This document shows, piece by piece, positions 1 to 11,341 of a stretch of 64,000 nucleotides of DNA; within the stretch, counting starts at the first letter, position 1; each line of letters begins with the position of its first letter. The translations under genes and the position numbers were made by a program. The notes beneath the pieces are model-generated. The model did no database searches, was not told where the DNA came from, and was given only the letters and a program-made list of their open reading frames with translations. This DNA comes from Gavia stellata (taxonomy: Eukaryota; Chordata; Aves; Gaviiformes; Gaviidae), in contig NC_082602.1 in assembly GCF_030936135.1 (NCBI RefSeq), positions 3,224,001-3,288,000 of the forward strand, read 5' to 3'.

Positions 1-3000
1 TGGCTTGATTTTATGCCACGGAGGGGGAGGGAAGTCACCAGAAGTCTTCTGCACCGCCTGAAGCTGCTTGAATGCTAATTAAAATTAGACAATGCAGAAA
101 AGAAGAAAGCATCAAGCAGTAATGAAAAGCCATAGCACAGGAGTAGTGGCAGGTTATTGAGAATGAAATAACTAAAACAGTAAGGAGAAGATTATTGATA
201 ACTGTCCAAACGGGCATACGTCCCACACGTTTCTTCTCTGTAACCACAGAAGCACAAGGAACTATGGCTTCAGGAATATTAACGTCATTGTGTCTTCACC
301 AACATGTTATCCTCTGGTCACAAACTCGAAGACTAACTGTTAGAAGAAAGACAGCAAAAGTTACACAAGCGATATTAACTCTGCCTTATGTCAGGCTGTA
401 AAATGAGTTAGTAAGTTCTTCAGGGGAAACAAAACAGACACAGGTCATTGCCCTATTGAAAGCTGCATTTTAATGCAGCCAACAGAAATTCAGAACAACA
501 ATTGCGTGGGCAACCATGAAACCATTACTTCCTAGCTTTCAAGAGCTTGACTCTCACCTAAGGTAGATCTCTTTTACATGCTGGAGCTATTTGTGTCTCT
601 TACATCCTGGCTTTGTTTTCAGGACATGTAACAAGAATGAAAAACAATTTCTATTATCTACAGTGGTAACAGCTTCCTTGCATTCATATTACATGTCAGC
701 AGAGCTTGAACCCTGAACTTTCAGACTACTGCTACAGCAGTTAAGAGAGCCGTCATTAATTGGCAGTGGGTGGAAGACCTGTTATCCAGAAGGGCCAGAT
801 GACTAGCCCGATTATCTTTTCCCCAACGCTACGTGGGGCGAATCAGCTCCCTTGGTTCCCAAGCATTGGGACACAGGTAGAAGGCTGCCAGAGCTGAGCT
901 GGGACTGGGAGAACCCCATCCACCTTTTCATTCCAACCCCCTAAAACTACCCTTGCCTTCTGGGACAAAGATACCTGAGAATTCGGGTAAGACTTGCGTT
1001 ACAACAGCCTTGGAAACCTTACAGTATTGCAGGTATGTTATCTGGAGCCATGATTTGGCAACATCATGAGAAACAGCTATGACAATTCTGACATGCAGCT
1101 GCTAGCAAACAGGGAAAAAAAAAAAAGGTAAGCGCTGGAAGTTGTCCATGCTGCAAGAGCTTTCTCAGGACAGTATTCAGCAGGCAGGATGAGGGGGGAA
1201 GGCGTACTACTCATACGCCAAGCATCACTCAGTCACCACAGGAGAGCAGAAGGGCAATTCAAATAAAAGTTTACAGGAACATTTATTGATTTGTTAAGCA
1301 TAAAATCCCAGTTTATTAGCAACCTTTAAAACTTCAGTATGTCATGCTCAGAACAGGTACACAGAGCAACAGGGGTTTATAGCCCCACTGAGCAAATGCC
1401 AGAAATCAGAAGTGAAAGAGCTGCCATTTCAAAACAGTTCAGTGACCTTCTCTTGTTCTGTTGAACGTAAGAAACACTCCATCTCTTAGCGCTAAACACA
1501 CAGAGCTTGTAGGAAACTGTAGTCACGACAGTAACCTCAACAACTGTAAATTCTCTCTTCTTCAGTTTTAAATACTCGCAGCCCAAGCTCTATCCTTTTG
1601 TGCCCGCAAAAGCAGCTGCCCTATTTAAGGCCTGACATTCCAACTTCCTCCCCCTCTTCGGGGCACCAACAGGACAGTAGTTTCTGCAATGCTACATTCT
1701 TGACGTGACAAATTAAGAAAAACCCTGTGCTGAAAAGGATAGCTCTTAAATAGGAAGAGAGAATTATGCTAGCACACAGTGCTCTTGGGTACACCCTGGC
1801 ATGTTTGAGCTGCCAGGCTCTGTACCCAGCTAAGCAGGGAGGTTTTACCTCATACAGTGACTACACTAACCTTTTCAAAGGATGCTTTTCTCACAGTTCC
1901 CAACTCATCTGCCAGAAGAGATCACCGTAGGAGGGCTGATAGGCTTCTTCCCTTCCCTCTCCCAACACTGCTGAATAAAATCAGACTGTTTCGGCATGTA
2001 TAAGTGCCCCCTGGCATAAAGCAGACTGAAGCCAAATACTAAAACACACCTAGTAGTAGCCCGCTTTTGTGGATTTCTTAGCATGCATATGTGGGCTGCC
2101 TACCATAAACACATACTGCCTTTTACCAATTTATTTTCTTTAATGGAAATGGGTCACTACTACATAATATATTATACTGCATTTTCTAACAATACTATTT
2201 TCTTGTTTCCACATCTCTCTATACTGCTCCCTCCCGACACTCCTTTGAAAGCAGTCCTTTAAAGTGCCTCCACCTACACGTTCTCACTGAGTATTTCCAT
2301 TAGATGGAAACAACTGATCATCAGTGTAGATAGTCCTTAAAAAACCACAACCTTTCTACTTCAATTTTTTTTCATACTCTTGCTGCTCATACCTACTGAA
2401 AACAAAGTATTTTGTAGCTATTCAAGGTTGAAAATCTCAAATTTTTTTACCCAGATAGGGGTACCAGAAGACCTGGTAAAACACTCCATCGTTATGCAGC
2501 CTATGTTTGTAAAAAGTTCACGCCCTCAGGCACAGCAAAGGAATTTGCAGGAACAAAATTAAAATGTTATTATTTTGATTTGGTAATTACTCATATTTAC
2601 AGAACTCAATAGAAAGGGGACATTACCACTGGGAAGTCACACTCCGATGATAAGTTAAGCAATACATAGTAAGTTATTAACAATGACTACAAACACCTCA
2701 TTGTTCTACTACACTTTATCAGCGAAGGTATTCACAATAATCTTTTCATACTCTATTTTTCCCCTCCCTCATAACACAGAATCATGGCAAGCCATTTCCC
2801 CATCAGTAGAGAATGACACATAGGAGTAGAGATAAAAGTTTGGTTTACTTGGTGAAATAATCTCTTAAGAAAGAAGACCTGCACTTAAACTGTTGTTTTT
2901 TTTAAACTGCTAAACTGAAAATATACTATCAGGAAAACAGAAAGGTAACCTAATGGCAGTCTGAGTAGGAATTACTTGAGAGATTTTCCAGTTTTCCACT

Positions 3001-6000
3001 TTGACAGACCTGTGAAATTCTTCAAAACTTCCAGTTGCCACCCACTTCTGAGCAGGTTTCAGACCACTATTAGTATTTTGCACTGCAGTGTCTTGCTCAA
3101 GTTTCCATTCCAAAATGGAAGCCCATTTCATTTGGGCTCTACCAGTCAGCACTCAGCCTCATGCTCAGTAGAAAATAACCCATCAATAACCAGGGGAAAA
3201 AAAAACTTCTGATGATTTGCTGACACAGACTATGGCCCTCTGTCATGTTCACACATGGAGCTTGAAAGCAAATGCAGCAGTTTCAGAAGAGAAGACTGTC
3301 TTGTCCAGATAGAAGGTAGTTATCTACCTGGTATCAGGTTAAATATATCAGAGTTATAGTCAAACTTGTCTCTTAATGCCTCATTATCTTCCATCATGAC
3401 ACATTGCCTGCAACCCTCAGCTCACGAGCACTCAGACTGCATGCTGAAATACTGCTTCCCCGTCACTGCTGGTTATTGGAAGACACTTCTGCCTCAGATC
3501 TGCGATAGCTGCTCTCCAGCTGACTTGTGCAGCTGAAACTGAGACATTCTCATCTTCTTGCTCCCATAAACTACAGAGGATCTCAATCACTTCAGCTGAG
3601 GAGGTTTGCTTCACCCATAAGTAAAAAACCCCACTTGTTTCTGGCCCAGGTACTGGGGCACTAATCTTAATTCACGTCAGGGTAAGGTAGCATGCAAAGG
3701 AAGCAATAACTGATCTATCACTACAGATAAAACAGTTATAAGCATGTATAAAAAAATAGGCACAGAAATGAAAAAAAGTCACAATTAATCCACATATACT
3801 AATGGGTAACCTACTGGTTTGATCTTATCAACAGACTCGCTGTCTACTCCTGACAAAGTGACAGCCTGGGATTCAGTCTTGTTCCACTTGTTTCATTTCT
3901 GCACTGTTTCTCACCATCTCTCGTAACTGACTGCCTTTAAACAACCCCTTGTCTCAAGGAGCGGTAAAATTCTCCTTCCCCCATTCTCTGAAGGCTCACT
4001 AGCCTACTCCAAGGTGATAACGTCTCTTTGATTACACACCACAAGATGCCTTGAGCTCAGTCACCAAAACAGGGCAGTCTTGCTGTTGTTCCCACTGCTT
4101 ATCAGTTTAATCACTGAAACTGACAGAAGACTACCAACACAAGGAAGTTTTGCCATCTTTTAAATAAGTCAAATCAGCTCATCAATGTCCAAAAAGCACC
4201 AGCACAGCACAAGGTAAGTGGCAAGAATGGGAAGAAAGGCCTTTCCCTCTTGGCAGCAACGAGCGATTGTATCAGCTCAAGCTGTACGTGAAACCGTACC
4301 TTACACTAACCCTCACAATCCACAGTAATCCTCATCCTGTAACAACCATACGTAGTGCTTAGGTGTCTATATCCTGCGTGACGTGGTTCTTGCCCGAGAG
4401 CAAACATGATAGTAGTTAATCATTGAGAAGCGACAAATCCCCAAGACCTTTCTCCTGTACTTTCACCTACGTAACATACATGCATTTGCTCTCCTTCCCC
4501 TCTCCCACAAAAAGGCGTTCTTAGTCCACGCACAACTAATTGTGTATACACCTTTCCATTTCTCCATTATTTTTCAAGAATTGCCCAACCCCTTTCCCAA
4601 ATGGCTTATAACCAAAAAAATTCAGTGTCAGAAGCAACCCGGCAAGACCCTGGAAGACATAATTGAACCTAACTTTGCAAGTTACTAGCATTGAGACCTG
4701 ACTTCTTCCACTATGACATGGCATAGTAACAAGGGCACTAATACAGACCTCTTTCTCGAAGATTTTGCCCAGGGTCTTGCTCACGGCTTGTCACGTGAAT
4801 CTAAGCAACAGGCAAAATGATAATGCCTGTGCTGTGAACAGTTAACGTCTAAGCACTGCTCAAGCTTACTCCTCTTATCCGATGGCTTTAGACAGCATGT
4901 TACTGTCCATACCTCAGGATTTCACAGAAGACTAAGTAGCCTGGCACTCAAAGGAGTCTGCTCAAGCTTTCTCCTTCTACTGAAGAGTTACCACTCAGAC
5001 TGGATTGCATCTTTCTTAACCTCATCTAAATGACAGTCACTGAGAAACCTCAGAAAAATATTTACATTTAGATTTAACTGGCTCCTGCTGAGCTCCTACT
5101 AACTCAAGAGCTGCTGTTTTGTCTACCAGTCCCATCACAAGAATTATCGAGTAATGCTAGTATGCAAACACATTGTTCTCTTAGAGCATGTTGCTTAGTC
5201 TGTTTTAATGTGAGACATTTCCACAAAATACCTAAGGTCTTTTGGTAACTTAAATACCCTTCTAGGGGAAAAAAGAAAAGAAGAAAACCAAACCAAACAA
5301 CACAACAAAAAGAGAGTCTCAAGACTCCTCTCTCATCCTGCATGAAGACTTCTACAGTTCTTTCTACCTAATAAGCCATGGAAAGGGATGACATATCAAG
5401 CTGATATAGAAAAAACACATGACTATCACGGGCAGGTAGCTCAGTAAGAGAAAGAGGTTCTAAATACAGTTTACCATCATAAGACAACAAGCAACAGCTT
5501 CCCTGGTTTGTGTTATTAAAGTTACTGACAAGGCAAACTGAAAATGAGCAATAGGAAAAATACAACTGAAGTTAAAACAACTGGAGAGTTTCACTTTTTA
5601 TTGACTTTTTAAAAGGAGCTGAGTTTTAATACAGTGAACAGTTTTAACACAGTGAACAGAGCAATACTTCTAGCAATAAACCAGACTAGACAGAAGTGTA
5701 AGACATGCTAAATTTAGAAGCAACCAATTCTGAGACACTCAGCAACATGAGAAAGATGGGATCAAACATACCACCCTTTAATCATAGATGGAGATAATAC
5801 AAGGCTTTTAGATAAAATCTTAGAGGACGTGAAAACCCCACGAGCAAATAAGCAAGCTGAAATCCTGTGAGTGAAGTAGGTCTGGCATGGGGACAGACAT
5901 TCAAGAGGAGAAAGTTCTAGACAACACACAGATACCATGACAGGGCTGCCAGTGACCTACCGTTCAGATATTTAGGTTGCGCTTTCCCAACCACAACAAT

Positions 6001-6079
6001 AAGGATGTACTTCTACAGTAAGCACACCCATCCCTTCACTCGCGGCGAGCCAGCTCCCTCCACGCTGCAGGACCCTCAC
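1..6079 (-). other. IPMK: IPMK intron 2 (partial)
   Basis: AT-rich non-coding sequence downstream of IPMK exon 2. I compared minus-strand translations with the known exon-3 start (VYAADC.. / ..LPKYYG..) and saw no match, so the intron runs off the left edge. Contents seen are a short A-run near 1118-1129, an A-rich purine/AAAC-like stretch at about 5270-5310, and an 18-bp tandem duplication at 5623-5658. No convincing other gene. Confidence 0.75.
5623..5658. repeat. 18-bp tandem duplication (two copies)
   Basis: Two adjacent near-identical 18-mers, GTTTTAATACAGTGAACA and GTTTTAACACAGTGAACA, with one mismatch. Sits in IPMK intron 2. Likely a replication-slippage duplication. Confidence 0.85.
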
Positions 6080-6165
6080 CTTGTTGTAGAACTCCTGCTC
6101 CCTGGGACCGCGAGGTGGTGGCTGCAACTGCTTCAGGACAGTCCCATCTGGATGCTGCAGTATAC
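6080..6165 (-). CDS. IPMK: IPMK coding exon 2
   Basis: Acceptor CTTCTAG, then GT ATA CTG CAG: completes Gly78 and adds 28 codons ending GAG TTC TAC AAC AAG. The donor is GTGAGG and the exon ends in phase 0. The sequence matches the start of the IPMK kinase fold (ATP-lobe strands around LQHPDG and LKQLQPP). Confidence 0.94.
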
Positions 6166-9100
6166 CTAGAAGAGAAGCACTTCCTTCAGGGCTTAGTTTT
6201 AAGAAATACAGCTTTTTTTGTCCTTTTTTTTTTTTCTTCAGAAATAGCAAATACACCATCAGGGACAGCCTATTTGCAAAGTCGTACTGCTTTCAGTACG
6301 TGCACAGTAGAGTCGAAATCGGCAGCTCCTACACAACACCCTTAGTAGAGGTTTGCTTGCATTCCTTTTTTTCTAGCCATCAGATGATTTCCTGGGTCTA
6401 ATTCTGCTCAAGGCCAACAAAGTACTGGGATTTGACATTAAAAGTTTCACCCAGAAAAAACATTCATTCAGCTATGGAAGATTACATAGCCACTCCCTTT
6501 TTAAATAACTGATAAGGTGTTTTTCCAACAATGCCAAGAAGTTAAAGGAGTTAGTACCAAGTTTAATGCATTTCTTACTAGCTAAAACAGAAATATATGT
6601 CCTGTGAATACATTTCTATACTAGTGGCATAGAAAGAGCACTTCCGTATTACTAGAAGTAGCACCCCTATAACACTCATGCTAATCAGATGCGACTATTT
6701 CTATCACAGTAATTACAATACAGAACTCAAGCCAGGCAACCACCTTCATCATGCCTGCACCAAAAAAAACCCCAAAATATGCTCCCGAAACAGCCTTAAT
6801 GACTCTCCAGTCAGCAATACTGCTGAGTAGCTGCGTAAGAAATGCAACTGAATATCTGAGGGTACTCAAGAGATGGATATGGGCAAGAACAGAGTAAAGT
6901 AACTGCGTCCCTGTGAAACGCGCTCTAAATTTCAAGATCATTAGTTGCAAGGGAAAAAGAAAAACACTTCTGGAAAATAAATTTTCTTCTAGGATTTATT
7001 CATAGCTTTTCAGATAGTAGTTTATTTTGCTTAGAAGGGAAGCACAAATGCCAACTGTATCCAAAATAGGTTCCACCTTCAGCTTGCCACTTGAGGAAAC
7101 ACAGTAAAACAAGCCAGGAGCTTTGTGTCCCAGAAAGAGTTCGCAGTTGTAACAGCAATTGTTTTTTCACCTTTTAGAAAGCATTATCTCTGGGTGGGCT
7201 CTGTTTTGCAGTCTTGGAAACTAAAAAAAATCTTTAGAGCCTAAGATATTTACTTTAAAACAACCACCAGACTTAGAAAAGTTGTTTCATTAGTTGGCTG
7301 TGCCAATGAACAAAGAGTGGTTTTAAAAAATTATGTAGAACAGCTCTCAAGTCATGCTGCTTGCTGAAAGTTGGATTTTGTATACTTTCCAAAACTAGAA
7401 AAATATTGCCACACAACAGTGCGCAGACTACCACTACTTCAAGACACAATAGCTTCTCCCCCCCCGTACCCTTTTACACGTGCTGGAAACCGCTTAGCAA
7501 AGTGCACAAAGTATCTGAATGGTACGCATTTTGAATGTGAGTTGCTAACAATCACAACATTAAAAAAGGTTTTATAACACTTATTCCTCAAAATCTGCAT
7601 GGTGGCTTTGATGATAAGACAAGTAGACAATCTACAAGGTAGAAAGACCAGGCAAATATTCCTGGAAGTAGAACCCATACACTATTGGATTGAGACATAT
7701 TACTTGAAAAGTTTAATATAACCTGACGTTGTCTAAAGTTCCCTCATCCTCTGGACTGCTGACAGGCTAGAGCACCTACTCTGTCACTGTGACTGAGGCA
7801 GGCCTGGAAACCCAAGACTCATGTTTCAACACTCACCACAAAGATGAAAACTCCATCACCTTCCCTCCAGTCTACAACAACAACAACCAGAGATACCATC
7901 ACCTGCAGATCATACTAACATATGAACGTTGGTCATGGTTTTGTTCTAGGGTTCCTGCGGTTTTTCAGCACAGACAGAGAGTAGTATTAATATATGAATA
8001 AGCAATTAACATTTCTGAAGAAGCAGCAGAACTATACCAAAATTAAAATTCTGAAATATCTCATCAACATTTCTCTATGGCTCTGCATGCAAAGCTTGCT
8101 AGCATTCAAATCTACTGCAAAAATAACCAATGCAGATGTATGCACTCTTCTAAAAAAAAAAAAGGCAATCCATTCAATCCACGTTTCACTGAACTATAGA
8201 CAAAACCTGTTCTGCACAAACACGACAAACATTGACTTTAGAAAAGATCCTCTGCCCTCCGAGGGTATCTAATAAGGACTGACCAGTATGTATGTGCCAC
8301 CTTAACCTTTGCTTCGGGAAAATAGCAGCCAGAGTTAGAAGTTTTGCGATTTGCACAACCGAGCAAGTCACACCGAAAGAGAATGGTTCCTTTAGCTACA
8401 GAATCCCACTAACGGCTTGGGGACCTCCAGCACTTTGCAGGTACGGGCACCAAACCACAGCCTGATGCAAGAGGTGACATATCCCATCAGCTCCTGTCTC
8501 CTTCCACCTGCCTATGGAATTAAGCCACAACCCAAGGTGGTCACCTTACTTACTACAGGTGATTTACTCTGTTCCAGGGGAAGCACTGCTGAACACAGCA
8601 TTCAACAAAAGGTCAATCATAATGCCCAGAAGCCGGGGGTCTATGGGTGCATGCAGGGAGATTGCTCGAGACCTTTCTTCACAAAGCGGTAACAGTCACA
8701 GGGAGCAAAGGGAAAATGGAAAGGTCTTATTCAGGAGGGAGGGAACCCTATGGCAAAGAAATTTTAAGGTATACCTCAACAAGAAAAAAAAAAGTTAAAA
8801 AATACTCATGATACCTTCAAGTCCTCTGCGTGTTTGTATGTGAGGACAGAAGGGAAGTCGAGCGCAGAGGACAGCAGTGACATGCAGGAGGAAGCTGGGC
8901 AGAACAAAGAAGGCTCTGAGCTTGAATCAGTAAACAGCTCAGATACTAACACCAGCCGGGTACAACCTCCAAGGTACGTTTGCCACGTTGTACGCATAGC
9001 AATAGAGGTATCCCGACAAAAAGGCATACTGGTTTTATAGCTTTAGGCTTTTAAAATGCTAAAGGTTCAATGGGGTGGAAAAGGGCAGAATGGAAAATAG

Positions 9101-11341
9101 CAGGAAGGGTGACTACTGTAGGAAAAGGCAGAAAAGGCAACGGAGGAGGTAGAAGACACAGTGGTCTCCTCACACATGCTTAAAGTTCTCACAGATTCTG
9201 GCATACAGATTGCCTGCGATATTCCTTACCAGTGCTATTAGCAACTACATATATCCAAACATCTGGCCACTAGCTTCACAACAAAGACACCACGGGGAGC
9301 AGCACTGCAGAATTATACATGACCCTCTATCTTTAGCATCTTGACTGCCTGCACTCCTACATACAACATCTGTAAAGAAATAAAACGAGAAGATTCAGTT
9401 ACAAAAATGAGAGAGCCGTAAGTGCCATAGCAGCTTTGGTCTTCACTTAAATGTAAAACTTGGTTTCTAAGATGAGATCATCAAGGGTGGTTGTACCTCT
9501 GCAGGAAAATCTTCGTCTTGTGGTGGATGTAGCAGAGCTAGCTTTACCTAATCCATTTGAGCTGCACCCGCAATATACGTGGCGCATCACCCATGTTGTC
9601 TTGATCCAAATGCGATAAAACTGACGTGCCAAAGGTGAGGCTCTCCCCGAAGTGAGCCTTTTTTGCCTGATCCCACCCCATGTTATGATATATGAGCAAC
9701 GAGGAAGACGTACAGCACCAAGGACCCAACGCACCTTCCTCGACGTTTTAAGGCAGTGGTTGCACCAGGGGCAAGGGACAAGAATTACTTTGCTGCGGAG
9801 ATTATCAGCAGCAAGACATACCATGGATGCAGGCTGTAGATAAGACACTCACAGTGCCATTAGTGCTGTAATTCCACTCACTGATGGTTGAAGGGGTTCT
9901 GAAGTTCAGCTCTTGGCCTATTCGGCAGAGACAGTTCCTACTGACAGGGTTCAAAGGCAATATGACAGCAGGTACTCGTTATAGCCACTCTCAAAGGGCA
10001 CGCTGAGAGTTGAATGGATGTATACCTTACATTTGGCTCCAGGGCGGGGGTTATACCAAATGTGAAGTCCTGGAAGAAATGCCGTTTGGCAACGTTAACT
10101 TGGCCGCTTGCTCTGGCACTGACCGCTGCCTATGTTAAAAGGCACCTTCATCAGAAGTGCCAACACCTCACTCCTCACTCCTCAACCTGGAATTCAAATA
10201 GAAGTGTAAAGCTAGCGGAGGCATGCTTCAAAAATGCTGTCTCCTCATGGTATCTGCACTGTTAGACTGCTTACTAGCCGTTGGTTAGGCCTTACTCTTA
10301 TGATCAAATAAATAAGCAGTTAAGAAGTTACCCCAGGTTGGTAAATGGCTTACTAATGTTTTGCTGAAGTTTCTGGCGGCCACAGGTTTGGGGGTTCCCT
10401 TTGGATAAAGCCTAGTTTCAATATACATTCTGAGGGTACCAGCACGCCGTTACCTAAATTCCCGCTTCTTTTAGAAGGTGCCCGTTAAAGCGAAGCTGAA
10501 CCGCAGAAGCCCTTCGGCTTAAAGGTTAACTCTCCTGTTAACTCTCCCGTCCTGACGGGCCATCAGCACTGATGAAAGCCACCAGAAGAATAACATTATA
10601 CCGCTCCCTCCGCAACCTGTGCGCACCGGCCGAGCTCCGCCGGCCCCTCCCGCCCCCGAAGGGAGGAACAGGCCCTGCCCAGGGAGAGGGACCCCTCGGC
10701 CCTGAGGCGACCCCCAGGCCGACAGCCCCGCGCTGCGGCGGCACCCGGGGGCGAACAGGTGCTCGCAGCTCAGCCCGGGAGGCGGACAGAGCCCGGCGGC
10801 GGCGGCTCAGCCACCCGGGCGGCAAACCCGACCCGCCGCTCCTCAGGCGCCGCGCGCGTCCCCCTCCCGCCGCCGGTGAGCGGCTCCCGCCTGTCACACC
10901 CCCCCCCCCCCCCCCCGCCGCCAACAGCTGAGCTACCGGCCGCCGCCAGCGGGACGTGAGGAGAATTGAAGCGAGACCCGCCCCGCCGCCACCAGGTTTG
11001 GAAGAATTAAGACAAACGGGAGGGCGGGGGGGGACGGGGACCCCCTCAGGGGCGGCCCGGCCCGCCGCTCCCCCCGCTGCCCCCCTCCCCGCGCCCCGCC
11101 GCCGCTCACCGCCTTTATCCTTGCCGTACATGTGCCCGGCCACCTGGTGCGACAGCGGCACGCAGCCGTTCAGCCCCCGCCGCCGGCCCCCCGCCGCCGC
11201 CGCGGGGCCCGGGGAGGCGCCGAGCGCCGGCTGGGCCGCGGCCTCCTCCGCCTCGCCGCGCCCGCCGCCCGCGCAGCGCCCGCGCCCGCCCTCGGGGCGC
11301 CCCACCGCGGGCGGCGCCGGCCGCGGGGGCTCCGTGGCCAT
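6080..11341 (-). CDS. IPMK: IPMK, 5' part only (coding exons 1-2): inositol polyphosphate multikinase
   Basis: IPMK phosphorylates inositol phosphates (IP3 to IP4/IP5) and PIP2, mainly in the nucleus. Two coding exons on the minus strand, 11341-11110 and 6165-6080, join in phase 1. They encode residues 1-106. Residues 57-76 carry the family block LNGCVPLSHQVAGHMYGKDK. Exon 2 then gives GILQHPDGTVLKQLQPPPRG and ends EFYNK. Both blocks agree almost residue for residue with mammalian IPMK as I know it. The start is the ATG opening MATEPP, shared with mammals. The first ~56 residues are Ala/Gly/Pro/Arg-rich and longer than the ~42 in human. Catalytic motifs (PxxxDxKxG, SSLL) belong to later exons. 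I looked for these in 1-6079 and did not find them, so the gene is cut by the left edge rather than broken. Confidence 0.95.
6166..11109 (-). other. IPMK: IPMK intron 1
   Basis: About 4.9 kb between exons 1 and 2. The part next to exon 1 (from about 10,560) belongs to the CpG island and holds an 18-base C run at 10899-10916. A moderately CpG-containing segment at about 9.48-10.15 kb gives protein-like but interrupted translations and is not called as a gene. The rest is plain AT-rich intron. Confidence 0.8.
10899..10916. repeat. Uninterrupted C18 / G18 homopolymer
   Basis: Eighteen consecutive C on the plus strand, so G18 in the IPMK pre-mRNA, about 200 bases inside intron 1. Prone to length variation and assembly error. 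Confidence 0.9.
11110..11341 (-). CDS. IPMK: IPMK coding exon 1
   Basis: ATG at 11341-11339, reading leftwards for 77 codons plus 1 base (GAT AAA GGC G), then donor GTGAGC. The split glycine is completed by exon 2. The GC content is extreme and residues 7-55 are low complexity. The last 20 residues are the conserved part. Confidence 0.93.

Noticed and set aside
1-6079. Expected IPMK exon 3 and later kinase exons
   Set aside because: Looked for the exon-3 start and the PxxxDxKxG and SSLL motifs on the minus strand. None seen, so they must lie outside the window.
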